From contig JAKCOZ010000627.1 of NCBI GenBank assembly GCA_022605955.1, positions 1 through 64,000 on the forward strand: 64,000 nt of DNA, given 5' to 3'. The translations under genes were made by a program, and so were the position numbers. The stretch comes from Rallus limicola. Its lineage: Eukaryota > Chordata > Aves > Gruiformes > Rallidae. Numbering within the stretch: position 1 is the stretch's first letter; every line of letters begins with the position of its first letter. This document shows, piece by piece, positions 11,109 to 24,176 of this stretch. The notes under the pieces were generated by a model. The model was not told where the DNA came from. It ran no database searches and saw only the letters and a list, made by a program, of their open reading frames with translations.

Positions 11109-13088
11109 ATGCCTTTCAGGCCTAGCTTCTTTACTTTGGGAGTTATTGCTGGACGTTTAGCATGTTTTGACCTGCAGTCTGCTAGGGCCGAGAAAAGCAC
11201 CGTAGGAGGTTCCAGGCATGTTCCCTCTTTCCAGGCAAAGGAAAATGCTGAGAGCCAAAGTGACAGGGTCTGCTCGTGTGTCCTGTTAGGAGGTTTCAGA
11301 CGAGCTATGCCTTTCAGGCCTAGCTTCTTTACTTTGGGAGTTATTGCTGGACGTTTAGCATGTTTTGAACTGCAGTCTGCTAGGGCCGAGAAAAGCACCG
11401 TAGGAGGTTCCAGGCATGTTCCCTCTTTCCAGGCAAAGGAAAAGGCTGAGAGCCAAAGTGACAGGGTCGCCTCGTGTGTCCTGTTAGGAGGTTTCAGACG
11501 AGCTATGCCTTTCAGGCCTAGCTTCTTTACTTTGGGAGTTATTGCTGGACGATTAGCATGTTTTGAACTGCAGTCTGCTAGGGCCGAGAAAAGCACCGTA
11601 GGAGGTTCCAGGCATGTTCCCTCTTTCCAGGCAAAGGAAAAGGCTGAGAGCCAAAGTGACAGGGTCTGCTCGTGTGTCCTGTTAGGAGGTTTCAGACAAG
11701 CTATGCCTTTCAGGCCTAGCTTCTTTACTTTGGGAGTTATTGCTGGACGTTTAGCATGTTTTGAACTGCAGTCTGCTAGGGCCGAGAAAAGCACCGTAGG
11801 AGGTTCCAGGCATGTTCCCTCTTTCCAGGCAAAGGAAAAGGCTGAGAGCCAAAGTGACAGGGTCTGCTCGTGTGTCCTGTTAGGAGGTTTCAGACAAGCT
11901 ATGCCTTTCAGGCCTAGCTTCTTTACTTTGGGAGTTATTGCTGGACGTTTAGCATGTTTTGAACTGCAGTCTGCTAGGGCCGAGAAAAGCACCGTAGGAG
12001 GTTCCAAGCATGTTCCCTCTTTCCAGGCAAAGGAAAAGGCTGAGAGCCAAAGTGACAGGGTCTGCTCGTGTGTCCTGTTAGGAGGTTTCAGACAAGCTAT
12101 GCCTTTCAGGCCTAGCTTCTTTACTTTGGGAGTTATTGCTGGACGTTTAGCATGTTTTGAACTGCAGTCTGCTAGGGCCGAGAAAAGCACCGTAGGAGGT
12201 TCCAGGCATGTTCCCTCTTTCCAGGCAAAGGAAAAGGCTGAGAGCCAAAGTGACAGGGTCTGCTCGTGTGTCCTGTTAGGAGGTTTCAGACAAGCTATGC
12301 CTTTCAGGCCTAGCTTCTTTACTTTGGGAGTTATTGCTGGACGTTTAGCATGTTTTGACCTGCAGTCTGCTAGGGCCGAGAAAAGCACCGTAGGAGGTTC
12401 CAGGCATGTTCCCTCTTTCCAGGCAAAGGAAAATGCTGAGAGCCAAAGTGACAGGGTCTGCTCGTGTGTCCTGTTAGGAGGTTTCAGACGAGCTATGCCT
12501 TTCAGGCCTAGCTTCTTTACTTTGGGAGTTATTGCTGGACGTTTAGCATGTTTTGAACTGCAGTCTGCTAGGGCCGAGAAAAGCACCGTAGGAGGTTCCA
12601 GGCATGTTCCCTCTTTCCAGGCAAAGGAAAAGGCTGAGAGCCAAAGTGACAGGGTCTGCTCGTGTGTCCTGTTAGGAGGTTTCAGACGAGCTATGCCTTT
12701 CAGGCCTAGCTTCTTTACTTTGGGAGTTATTGCTGGACGTTTAGCATGTTTTGAACTGCAGTCTGCTAGGGCCGAGAAAAGCACCGTAGGAGGTTCCAGG
12801 CATGTTCCCTCTTTCCAGGCAAAGGAAAAGGCTGAGAGCCAAAGTGACAGGGTCTGCTCGTGTGTCCTGTTAGGAGGTTTCAGACAAGCTATGCCTTTCA
12901 GGCCTAGCTTCTTTACTTTGGGAGTTATTGCTGGACGTTTAGCATGTTTTGAACTGCAGTCTGCTAGGGCCGAGAAAAGCACCGTAGGAGGTTCCAGGCA
13001 TGTTCCCTCTTTCCAGGCAAAGGAAAAGGCTGAGAGCCAAAGTGACAGGGTCTGCTCGTGTGTCCTGTTAGGAGGTTTCAGACAAGCT
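11109..13088 (+). repeat. Local 6-monomer duplication
   Basis: The monomers starting at 11109 and 12297 both carry the rare pair TTTGACCTGC (A to C at 11171 and 12359) and GAAAATGCTG, exactly 1188 bases (six monomers) apart. The following monomers agree in junction type for about four units and then diverge. The first copy carries private variants such as GGGTCGCCTCG (11468) and GGACGATTAG (11552). The GAAAATGCTG change also occurs in the 23-monomer units (3524, 8078), so it has spread between sub-regions. Confidence 0.8.
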
Positions 13089-13286
13089 ATGCCTTTCAGG
13101 CCTAGCTTCTTTACTTTGGGAGTTATTGCTGGACGTTTAGCATGTTTTGAACTGCAGTCTGCTAGGGCCGAGAAAAGCACCGTAGGAGGTTCCAGGCATG
13201 TTCCCTCTTTCCAGGCAAAGGAAAAGGCTGAGAGCCAAAGTGACAGGGTCTGCTCGTGTGTCCTGTTAGGAGGTTTCAGACGAGCT

Positions 13287-16200
13287 ATGCCTTTCAGGCC
13301 TAGCTTCTTTACTTTGGGAGTTATTGCTGGACGTTTAGCATGTTTTGAACTGCAGTCTGCTAGGGCCGAGAAAAGCACCGTAGGAGGTTCCAGGCATGTT
13401 CCCTCTTTCCAGGCAAAGGAAAAGGCTGAGAGCCAAAGTGACAGGGTCTGCTCGTGTGTCCTGTCAGGAGGTTTCAGACAAGCTATGCCTTTCAGGCCTA
13501 GCTTCTTTACTTTGGGAGTTATTGCTGGACGTTTAGCATGTTTTGAACTGCAGTCTGCTAGGGCCGAGAAAAGCACCGTAGGAGGTTCCAGGCATGTTCC
13601 CTCTTTCCAGGCAAAGGAAAAGGCTGAGAGCCAAAGTGACAGGGTCTGCTCGTGTGTCCTGTTAGGGGGTTTCAGACAAGCTATGCCTTTCAGGCCTAGC
13701 TTCTTTACTTTGGGAGTTATTGCTGGACGTTTAGCATGTTTTGAACTGCAGTCTGCTAGGGCCGAGAAAAGCACCGTAGGAGGTTCCAGGCATGTTCCCT
13801 CTTTCCAGGCAAAGGAAAAGGCTGAGAGCCAAAGTGACAGGGTCTGCTCTTGTGTCCTGTTAGGAGGTTTCAGACAAGCTATGCCTTTCAGGCCTAGCTT
13901 CTTTCCTTTGGGAGTTATTGCTGGACGTTTAGCATGTTTTGAACTGCAGTCTGCTAGGGCCGAGAAAAGCACCGTAGGAGGTTCCAGGCATGTTCCCTCT
14001 TTCCAGGCAAAGGAAAAGGCTGAGAGTCAAAGTGACAGGGTCTGCTCGTGTGTCCTGTTAGGAGGTTTCAGACAAGCTATGCCTTTCAGGCCTAGCTTCT
14101 TTACTTTGGGAGTTATTGCTGGACGTTTAGCATGTTTTGAACTGCAGTCTGCTAGGGCCGAGAAAAGCACCGTAGGAGGTTCCAGGCATGTTCCCTCTTT
14201 CCAGGCAAAGGAAAAGGCTGAGAGCCAAAGTGACAGGGTCTGCTCGTGTGTCCTGTTAGGAGGTTTCAGACGAGCTATGCCTTTCAGGCCTAGCTTCTTT
14301 ACTTTGGGAGTTATTGCTGGACGTTTAGCATGTTTTGAACTGCAGTCTGCTAGGGCCGAGAAAAGCACCGTAGGAGGTTCCAGGCATGTTCCCTCTTTCC
14401 AGGCAAAGGAAAAGGCTGAGAGCCAAAGTGACAGGGTCTGCTCGTGTGTCCTGTTAGGAGGTTTCAGACAAGCTATGCCTTTCAGGCCTAGCTTCTTTAC
14501 TTTGGGAGTTATTGCTGGACGTTTAGCATGTTTTGAACTGCAGTCTGCTAGGGCCGAGAAAAGCACCGTAGGAGGTTCCAGGCATGTTCCCTCTTTCCAG
14601 GCAAAGGAAAAGGCTGAGAGCCAAAGTGACAGGGTCTGCTCGTGTGTCCTGTTAGGAGGTTTCAGACGAGCTATGCCTTTCAGGCCTAGCTTCTTTACTT
14701 TGGGAGTTATTGCTGGACGTTTAGCATGTTTTGAACTGCAGTCTGCTAGGGCCGAGAAAAGCACCGTAGGAGGTTCCAGGCATGTTCCCTCTTTCCAGGC
14801 AAAGGAAAAGGCTGAGAGCCAAAGTGACAGGGTCTGCTCGTGTGTCCTGTTAGGAGGTTTCAGACGAGCTATGCCTTTCAGGCCTAGATTCTTTACTTTG
14901 GGAGTTATTGCTGGACGGTTAGCATGTTTTGAACTGCAGTCTGCTAGGGCCGAGAAAAGCACCGTAGGAGGTTCCAGGCATGTTCCCTCTTTCCAGGCAA
15001 AGGAAAAGGCTGAGAGCCAAAGTGACAGGGTCTGCTCGTGTGTCCTGTTAGGAGGTTTCAGACGAGCTATGCCTTTCAGGCCTAGCTTCTTTACTTTGGG
15101 AGTTATTGCTGGACGTTTAGCATGTTTTGAACTGCAGTCTGCTAGGGCCGAGAAAAGCACCGTAGGAGGTTCCAGGCATGTTCCCTCTTTCCAGGCAAAG
15201 GAAAAGGCTGAGAGCCAAAGTGACAGGGTCTGCTCGTGTGTCCTGTTAGGAGGTTTCAGACAAGCTATGCCTTTCAGGCCTAGCTTCTTTACTTTGGGAG
15301 TTATTGCTGGACGTTTAGCATGTTTTGAACTGCAGTCTGCTAGGGCCGAGAAAAGCACCGTAGGAGGTTCCAGGCATGTTCCCTCTTTCCAGGCAAAGGA
15401 AAAGGCTGAGAGCCAAAGTGACAGGGTCTGCTCGTGTGTCCTGTCAGGAGGTTTCAGACAAGCTATGCCTTTCAGGCCTAGCTTCTTTACTTTGGGAGTT
15501 ATTGCTGGACGTTTAGCATGTTTTGAACTGCAGTCTGCTAGGGCCGAGAAAAGCACCGTAGGAGGTTCCAGGCATGTTCCCTCTTTCCAGGCAAAGGAAA
15601 AGGCTGAGAGCCAAAGTGACAGGGTCTGCTCGTGTGTCCTGTTAGGAGGTTTCAGACAAGCTATGCCTTTCAGGCCTAGCTTCTTTACTTTGGGAGTTAT
15701 TGCTGGACGTTTAGCATGTTTTGAACTGCAGTCTGCTAGGGCCGAGAAAAGCACCGTAGGAGGTTCCAGGCATGTTCCCTCTTTCCAGGCAAAGGAAAAG
15801 GCTGAGAGCCAAAGTGACAGGGTCTGCTCGTGTGTCCTGTTAGGAGGTTTCAGACAAGCTATGCCTTTCAGGCCTAGCTTCTTTACTTTGGGAGTTATTG
15901 CTGGACGTTTAGCATGTTTTGAACTGCAGTCTGCTAGGGCCGAGAAAAGCACCGTAGGAGGTTCCAGGCATGTTCCCTCTTTCCAGGCAAAGGAAAAGGC
16001 TGAGAGCCAAAGTGACAGGGTCTGCTCGTGTGTCCTGTTAGGAGGTTTCAGACGAGCTATGCCTTTCAGGCCTAGCTTCTTTACTTTGGGAGTTATTGCT
16101 GGACGTTTAGCATGTTTTGAACTGCAGTCTGCTAGGGCCGAGAAAAGCACCGTAGGAGGTTCCAGGCATGTTCCCTCTTTCCAGGCAAAGGAAAAGGCTG

Positions 16201-17048
16201 AGAGCCAAAGTGACAGGGTCTGCTCGTGTGTCCTGTTAGGAGGTTTCAGACGAGCTATGCCTTTCAGGCCTAGCTTCTTTACTTTGGGAGTTATTGCTGG
16301 ACGTTTAGCATGTTTTGAACTGCAGTCTGCTAGGGCCGAGAAAAGCACCGTAGGAGGTTCCAGGCATGTTCCCTCTTTCCAGGCAAAGGAAAAGGCTGAG
16401 AGCCAAAGTGACAGGGTCTGCTCGTGTGTCCTGTTAGGAGGTTTCAGACAAGCTATGCCTTTCAGGCCTAGCTTCTTTACTTTGGGAGTTATTGCTGGAC
16501 GTTTAGCATGTTTTGAACTGCAGTCTGCTAGGGCCGAGAAAAGCACCGTAGGAGGTTCCAGGCATGTTCCCTCTTTCCAGGCAAAGGAAAAGGCTGAGAG
16601 CCAAAGTGACAGGGTCTGCTCGTGTGTCCTGTTAGGAGGTTTCAGACGAGCTATGCCTTTCAGGCCTAGCTTCTTTACTTTGGGAGTTATTGCTGGACGT
16701 TTAGCATGTTTTGAACTGCAGTCTGCTAGGGCCGAGAAAAGCACCGTAGGAGGTTCCAGGCATGTTCCCTCTTTCCAGGCAAAGGAAAAGGCTGAGAGCC
16801 AAAGTGACAGGGTCTGCTCGTGTGTCCTGTTAGGAGGTTTCAGACAAGCTATGCCTTTCAGGCCTAGCTTCTTTACTTTGGGAGTTATTGCTGGACGTTT
16901 AGCATGTTTTGAACTGCAGTCTGCTAGGGCCGAGAAAAGCACCGTAGGAGGTTCCAGGCATGTTCCCTCTTTCCAGGCAAAGGAAAAGGCTGAGACCCAA
17001 AGTGACAGGGTCTGCTCGTGTGTCCTGTCAGGAGGTTTCAGACAAGCT
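13287..17048 (+). repeat. Higher-order block, first copy of a 35-monomer-spaced duplication
   Basis: Contains ordered markers that recur 6930 bases later: TTAGGGGGTT near 13667, CTGCTCTTGTG (13850), CTTTCCTTTG (13905), CCTAGATTC with GGACGGTTAG (14888 and 14918), then a TGTCAGG junction. Near its right end a GAGACCC variant (16996) pairs with 23728 at a spacing of 34, not 35, monomers. One CGAGC-type monomer present here is therefore missing from the second copy. The variant ATGCCTTTCTGG in the monomer starting at 17049 lies just outside and is private. Confidence 0.85.
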
Positions 17049-19226
17049 ATGCCTTTCTGGCCTAGCTTCTTTACTTTGGGAGTTATTGCTGGACGTTTAG
17101 CATGTTTTGAACTGCAGTCTGCTAGGGCCGAGAAAAGCACCGTAGGAGGTTCCAGGCATGTTCCCTCTTTCCAGGCAAAGGAAAAGGCTGAGAGCCAAAG
17201 TGACAGGGTCTGCTCGTGTGTCCTGTTAGGAGGTTTCAGACGAGCTATGCCTTTCAGGCCTAGCTTCTTTACTTTGAGAGTTATTGCTGGACGTTTAGCA
17301 TGTTTTGAACTGCAGTCTGCTAGGGCCGAGAAAAGCACCGTAGGAGGTTCCAGGCATGTTCCCTCTTTCCAGGCAAAGGAAAAGGCTGAGAGCCAAAGTG
17401 ACAGGGTGTGCTCGTGTGTCCTGTTAGGAGGTTTCAGACAAGCTATGCCTTTCAGGCCTAGCTTCTTTACTTTGGGAGTTATTGCTGGACGTTTAGCATG
17501 TTTTGAACTGCAGTCTGCTAGGGCCGAGAAAAGCACCGTAGGAGGTTCCAGGCATGTTCCCTCTTTCCAGGCAAAGGAAAAGGCTGAGAGCCAAAGTGAC
17601 AGGGTCTGCTCGTGTGTCCTGTTAGGAGGTTTCAGACAAGCTATGCCTTTCAGGCCTAGCTTCTTTACTTTGGGAGTTATTGCTGGACGTTTAGCATGTT
17701 TTGAACTGCAGTCTGCTAGGGCCGAGAAAAGCACCGTAGGAGGTTCCAGGCATGTTCCCTCTTTCCAGGCAAAGGAAAAGGCTGAGAGCCAAAGTGACAG
17801 GGTCTGCTCGTGTGTCCTGTTAGGAGGTTTCAGACAAGCTATGCCTTTCAGGCCTAGCTTCTTTACTTTGGGAGTTATTGCTGGACGTTTAGCATGTTTT
17901 GAACTGCAGTCTGCTAGGGCCGAGAAAAGCACCGTAGGAGGTTCCAGGCATGTTCCCTCTTTCCAGGCAAAGGAAAAGGCTGAGAGCCAAAGTGACAGGG
18001 TCTGCTCGTGTGTCCTGTCAGGAGGTTTCAGACAAGCTATGCCTTTCAGGCCTAGCTTCTTTACTTTGGGAGTTATTGCTGGACGTTTAGCATGTTTTGA
18101 ACTGCAGTCTGCTAGGGCCGAGAAAAGCACTGTAGGAGGTTCCAGGCATGTTCCCTCTTTCCAGGCAAAGGAAAAGGCTGAGAGCCAAAGTGACAGGGTC
18201 TGCTCGTGTGTCCTGTTAGGAGGTTTCAGACGAGCTATGCCTTTCAGGCCTAGCTTCTTTACTTTGGGAGTTATTGCTGGACGTTTAGCATGTTTTGAAC
18301 TGCAGTCTGCTAGGGCCGAGAAAAGCACCGTAGGAGGTTCCAGGCATGTTCCCTCTTTCCAGGCAAAGGAAAAGGCTGAGAGCCAAAGTGACAGGGTCTG
18401 CTCGTGTGTCCTGTTAGGAGGTTTCAGACAAGCTATGCCTTTCAGGCCTAGCTTCTTTACTTTGGGAGATATTGCTGGACGTTTAGCATGTTTTGAACTG
18501 CAGTCTGCTAGGGCCGAGAAAAGCACCGTAGGAGGTTCCAGGCATGTTCCCTCTTTCCAGGCAAAGGAAAAGGCTGAGAGCCAAAGTGACAGGGTCTGCT
18601 CGTGTGTCCTGTTAGGAGGTTTCAGACGAGCTATGCCTTTCAGGCCTAGCTTCTTTACTTTGGGAGTTATTGCTGGACGTTTAGCATGTTTTGAACTGCA
18701 GTCTGCTAGGGCCGAGAAAAGCACCGTAGGAGGTTCCAGGCATGTTCCCTCTTTCCAGGCAAAGGAAAAGGCTGAGAGCCAAAGTGACAGGGTGTGCTCG
18801 TGTGTCCTGTTAGGAGGTTTCAGACAAGCTATGCCTTTCAGGCCTAGCTTCTTTACTTTGGGAGTTATTGCTGGACGTTTAGCATGTTTTGAACTGCAGT
18901 CTGCTAGGGCCGAGAAAAGCACCGTAGGAGGTTCCAGGCATGTTCCCTCTTTCCAGGCAAAGGAAAAGGCTGAGAGCCAAAGTGACAGGGTCTGCTCGTG
19001 TGTCCTGTTAGGAGGTTTCAGACAAGCTATGCCTTTCAGGCCTAGCTTCTTTACTTTGGGAGTTATTGCTGGACGTTTAGCATGTTTTGAACTGCAGTCT
19101 GCTAGGGCCGAGAAAAGCACCGTAGGAGGTTCCAGGCATGTTCCCTCATTCCAGGCAAAGGAAAAGGCTGAGAGCCAAAGTGACAGGGTCTGCTCGTGTG
19201 TCCTGTTAGGAGGTTTCAGACAAGCT
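16851..19226 (+). repeat. Marker cassette, 12-monomer form
   Basis: Twelve monomers with the ordered markers GAGACCC (16996), GGGTGTGC (near 17407), a TGTCAGG junction, CACTGTAGG (18131), GGGAGATATTG (18469), GGGTGTGC (near 18793) and CCCTCATTCC (near 19148). The same order returns at 26949 and 33879, but with three additional monomers inserted between the GGGAGATATTG monomer and the second GGGTGTGC monomer. This copy overlaps the end of the 13287-17048 block by one monomer. Confidence 0.82.
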
Positions 19227-20216
19227 ATGCCTTTCAGGCCTAGCTTCTTTACTTTGGGAGTTATTGCTGGACGTTTAGCATGTTTTGAACTGCAGTCTGC
19301 TAGGGCCGAGAAAAGCACCGTAGGAGGTTCCAGGCATGTTCCCTCTTTCCAGGCAAAGGAAAAGGCTGAGAGCCAAAGTGACAGGGTCTGCTCGTGTGTC
19401 CTGTTAGGAGGTTTCAGACAAGCTATGCCTTTCAGGCCTAGCTTCTTTACTTTGGGAGTTATTGCTGGACGTTTAGCATGTTTTGAACTGCAGTCTGCTA
19501 GGGCCGAGAAAAGCACCGTAGGAGGTTCCAGGCATGTTCCCTCTTTCCAGGCAAAGGAAAAGGCTGAGAGCCAAAGTGACAGGGTCTGCTCGTGTGTCCT
19601 GTTAGGAGGTTTCAGACGAGCTATGCCTTTCAGGCCTAGCTTCTTTACTTTGGGAGTTATTGCTGGACGTTTAGCATGTTTTGAACTGCAGTCTGCTAGG
19701 GCCGAGAAAAGCACCGTAGGAGGTTCCAGGCATGTTCCCTCTTTCCAGGCAAAGGAAAAGGCTGAGAGCCAAAGTGACAGGGTCTGCTCGTGTGTCCTGT
19801 TAGGAGGTTTCAGACGAGCTATGCCTTTCAGGCCTAGCTTCTTTACTTTGGGAGTTATTGCTGGACGTTTAGCATGTTTTGAACTGCAGTCTGCTAGGGC
19901 CGAGAAAAGCACCGTAGGAGGTTCCAGGCATGTTCCCTCTTTCCAGGCAAAGGAAAAGGCTGAGAGCCAAAGTGACAGGGTCTGCTCGTGTGTCCTGTTA
20001 GGAGGTTTCAGACAAGCTATGCCTTTCAGGCCTAGCTTCTTTACTTTGGGAGTTATTGCTGGACGTTTAGCATGTTTTGAACTGCAGTCTGCTAGGGCCG
20101 AGAAAAGCACCGTAGGAGGTTCCAGGCATGTTCCCTCTTTCCAGGCAAAGGAAAAGGCTGAGAGCCAAAGTGACAGGGTCTGCTCGTGTGTCCCGTTAGG
20201 AGGTTTCAGACAAGCT

Positions 20217-23200
20217 ATGCCTTTCAGGCCTAGCTTCTTTACTTTGGGAGTTATTGCTGGACGTTTAGCATGTTTTGAACTGCAGTCTGCTAGGGCCGAG
20301 AAAAGCACCGTAGGAGGTTCCAGGCATGTTCCCTCTTTCCAGGCAAAGGAAAAGGCTGAGAGCCAAAGTGACAGGGTCTGCTCGTGTGTCCTGTCAGGAG
20401 GTTTCAGACAAGCTATGCCTTTCAGGCCTAGCTTCTTTACTTTGGGAGTTATTGCTGGACGTTTAGCATGTTTTGAACTGCAGTCTGCTAGGGCCGAGAA
20501 AAGCACCGTAGGAGGTTCCAGGCATGTTCCCTCTTTCCAGGCAAAGGAAAAGGCTGAGAGCCAAAGTGACAGGGTCTGCTCGTGTGTCCTGTTAGGGGGT
20601 TTCAGACAAGCTATGCCTTTCAGGCCTAGCTTCTTTACTTTGGGAGTTATTGCTGGACGTTTAGCATGTTTTGAACTGCAGTCTGCTAGGGCCGAGAAAA
20701 GCACCGTAGGAGGTTCCAGGCATGTTCCCTCTTTCCAGGCAAAGGAAAAGGCTGAGAGCCAAAGTGACAGGGTCTGCTCTTGTGTCCTGTTAGGAGGTTT
20801 CAGACAAGCTATGCCTTTCAGGCCTAGCTTCTTTCCTTTGGGAGTTATTGCTGGACGTTTAGCATGTTTTGAACTGCAGTCTGCTAGGGCCGAGAAAAGC
20901 ACCGTAGGAGGTTCCAGGCATGTTCCCTCTTTCCAGGCAAAGGAAAAGGCTGAGAGCCAAAGTGACAGGGTCTGCTCGTGTGTCCTGTTAGGAGGTTTCA
21001 GACAAGCTATGCCTTTCAGGCCTAGCTTCTTTACTTTGGGAGTTATTGCTGGACGTTTAGCATGTTTTGAACTGCAGTCTGCTAGGGCCGAGAAAAGCAC
21101 CGTAGGAGGTTCCAGGCATGTTCCCTCTTTCCAGGCAAAGGAAAAGGCTGAGAGCCAAAGTGACAGGGTCTGCTCGTGTGTCCTGTTAGGAGGTTTCAGA
21201 CGAGCTATGCCTTTCAGGCCTAGCTTCTTTACTTTGGGAGTTATTGCTGGACGTTTAGCATGTTTTGAACTGCAGTCTGCTAGGGCCGAGAAAAGCACCG
21301 TAGGAGGTTCCAGGCATGTTCCCTCTTTCCAGGCAAAGGAAAAGGCTGAGAGCCAAAGTGACAGGGTCTGCTCGTGTGTCCTGTTAGGAGGTTTCAGACA
21401 AGCTATGCCTTTCAGGCCTAGCTTCTTTACTTTGGGAGTTATTGCTGGACGTTTAGCATGTTTTGAACTGCAGTCTGCTAGGGCCGAGAAAAGCACCGTA
21501 GGAGGTTCCAGGCATGTTCCCTCTTTCCAGGCAAAGGAAAAGGCTGAGAGCCAAAGTGACAGGGTCTGCTCGTGTGTCCTGTTAGGAGGTTTCAGACGAG
21601 CTATGCCTTTCAGGCCTAGCTTCTTTACTTTGGGAGTTATTGCTGGACGTTTAGCATGTTTTGAACTGCAGTCTGCTAGGGCCGAGAAAAGCACCGTAGG
21701 AGGTTCCAGGCATGTTCCCTCTTTCCAGGCAAAGGAAAAGGCTGAGAGCCAAAGTGACAGGGTCTGCTCGTGTGTCCTGTTAGGAGGTTTCAGACGAGCT
21801 ATGCCTTTCAGGCCTAGATTCTTTACTTTGGGAGTTATTGCTGGACGGTTAGCATGTTTTGAACTGCAGTCTGCTAGGGCCGAGAAAAGCACCGTAGGAG
21901 GTTCCAGGCATGTTCCCTCTTTCCAGGCAAAGGAAAAGGCTGAGAGCCAAAGTGACAGGGTCTGCTCGTGTGTCCTGTTAGGAGGTTTCAGACGAGCTAT
22001 GCCTTTCAGGCCTAGCTTCTTTACTTTGGGAGTTATTGCTGGACGTTTAGCATGTTTTGAACTGCAGTCTGCTAGGGCCGAGAAAAGCACCGTAGGAGGT
22101 TCCAGGCATGTTCCCTCTTTCCAGGCAAAGGAAAAGGCTGAGAGCCAAAGTGACAGGGTCTGCTCGTGTGTCCTGTTAGGAGGTTTCAGACAAGCTATGC
22201 CTTTCAGGCCTAGCTTCTTTACTTTGGGAGTTATTGCTGGACGTTTAGCATGTTTTGAACTGCAGTCTGCTAGGGCCGAGAAAAGCACCGTAGGAGGTTC
22301 CAGGCATGTTCCCTCTTTCCAGGCAAAGGAAAAGGCTGAGAGCCAAAGTGACAGGGTCTGCTCGTGTGTCCTGTCAGGAGGTTTCAGACAAGCTATGCCT
22401 TTCAGGCCTAGCTTCTTTACTTTGGGAGTTATTGCTGGACGTTTAGCATGTTTTGAACTGCAGTCTGCTAGGGCCGAGAAAAGCACCGTAGGAGGTTCCA
22501 GGCATGTTCCCTCTTTCCAGGCAAAGGAAAAGGCTGAGAGCCAAAGTGACAGGGTCTGCTCGTGTGTCCTGTTAGGAGGTTTCAGACAAGCTATGCCTTT
22601 CAGGCCTAGCTTCTTTACTTTGGGAGTTATTGCTGGACGTTTAGCATGTTTTGAACTGCAGTCTGCTAGGGCCGAGAAAAGCACCGTAGGAGGTTCCAGG
22701 CATGTTCCCTCTTTCCAGGCAAAGGAAAAGGCTGAGAGCCAAAGTGACAGGGTCTGCTCGTGTGTCCTGTTAGGAGGTTTCAGACAAGCTATGCCTTTCA
22801 GGCCTAGCTTCTTTACTTTGGGAGCTATTGCTGGACGTTTAGCATGTTTTGAACTGCAGTCTGCTAGGGCCGAGAAAAGCACCGTAGGAGGTTCCAGGCA
22901 TGTTCCCTCTTTCCAGGCAAAGGAAAAGGCTGAGAGCCAAAGTGACAGGGTCTGCTCGTGTGTCCTGTTAGGAGGTTTCAGACGAGCTATGCCTTTCAGG
23001 CCTAGCTTCTTTACTTTGGGAGTTATTGCTGGACGTTTAGCATGTTTTGAACTGCAGTCTGCTAGGGCCGAGAAAAGCACCGTAGGAGGTTCCAGGCATG
23101 TTCCCTCTTTCCAGGCAAAGGAAAAGGCTGAGAGCCAAAGTGACAGGGTCTGCTCGTGTGTCCTGTTAGGAGGTTTCAGACAAGCTATGCCTTTCAGGCC

Positions 23201-23780
23201 TAGCTTCTTTACTTTGGGAGTTATTGCTGGACGTTTAGCATGTTTTGAACTGCAGTCTGCTAGGGCCGAGAAAAGCACCGTAGGAGGTTCCAGGCATGTT
23301 CCCTCTTTCCAGGCAAAGGAAAAGGCTGAGAGCCAAAGTGACAGGGTCTGCTCGTGTGTCCTGTTAGGAGGTTTCAGACGAGCTATGCCTTTCAGGCCTA
23401 GCTTCTTTACTTTGGGAGTTATTGCTGGACGTTTAGCATGTTTTGAACTGCAGTCTGCTAGGGCCGAGAAAAGCACCGTAGGAGGTTCCAGGCATGTTCC
23501 CTCTTTCCAGGCAAAGGAAAAGGCTGAGAGCCAAAGTGACAGGGTCTGCTCGTGTGTCCTGTTAGGAGGTTTCAGACAAGCTATGCCTTTCAGGCCTAGC
23601 TTCTTTACTTTGGGAGTTATTGCTGGACGTTTAGCATGTTTTGAACTGCAGTCTGCTAGGGCCGAGAAAAGCACCGTAGGAGGTTCCAGGCATGTTCCCT
23701 CTTTCCAGGCAAAGGAAAAGGCTGAGACCCAAAGTGACAGGGTCTGCTCGTGTGTCCTGTCAGGAGGTTTCAGACAAGCT
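20217..23780 (+). repeat. Higher-order block, second copy of the 35-monomer-spaced duplication
   Basis: Repeats the markers of 13287-17048: TTAGGGGGTT near 20597, CTGCTCTTGTG (20780), CTTTCCTTTG (20835), CCTAGATTC with GGACGGTTAG (21848), and GAGACCC (23728). It is one monomer shorter than the first copy in its right half. It has gained GGGAGCTATTG (near 22815), which the first copy lacks and the third copy (near 26192) shares. That places the third copy as a descendant or close sister of this one. Confidence 0.85.
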
Positions 23781-24176
23781 ATGCCTTTCAGGCCTAGCTT
23801 CTTTACTTTGGGAGTTATTGCTGGACGTTTAGCATGTTTTGAACTGCAGTCTGCTAGGGCCGAGAAAAGCACCGTAGGAGGTTCCAGGCATGTTCCCTCT
23901 TTCCAGGCAAAGGAAAAGGCTGAGAGCCAAAGTGACAGGGTCTGCTCGTGTGTCCTGTTAGGAGGTTTCAGACGAGCTATGCCTTTCAGGCCTAGCTTCT
24001 TTACTTTGGGAGTTATTGCTGGACGTTTAGCATGTTTTGAACTGCAGTCTGCTAGGGCCGAGAAAAGCACCGTAGGAGGTTCCAGGCATGTTCCCTCTTT
24101 CCAGGCAAAGGAAAAGGCTGAGAGCCAAAGTGACAGGGTCTGCTCGTGTGTCCTGTTAGGAGGTTTCAGACAAGCT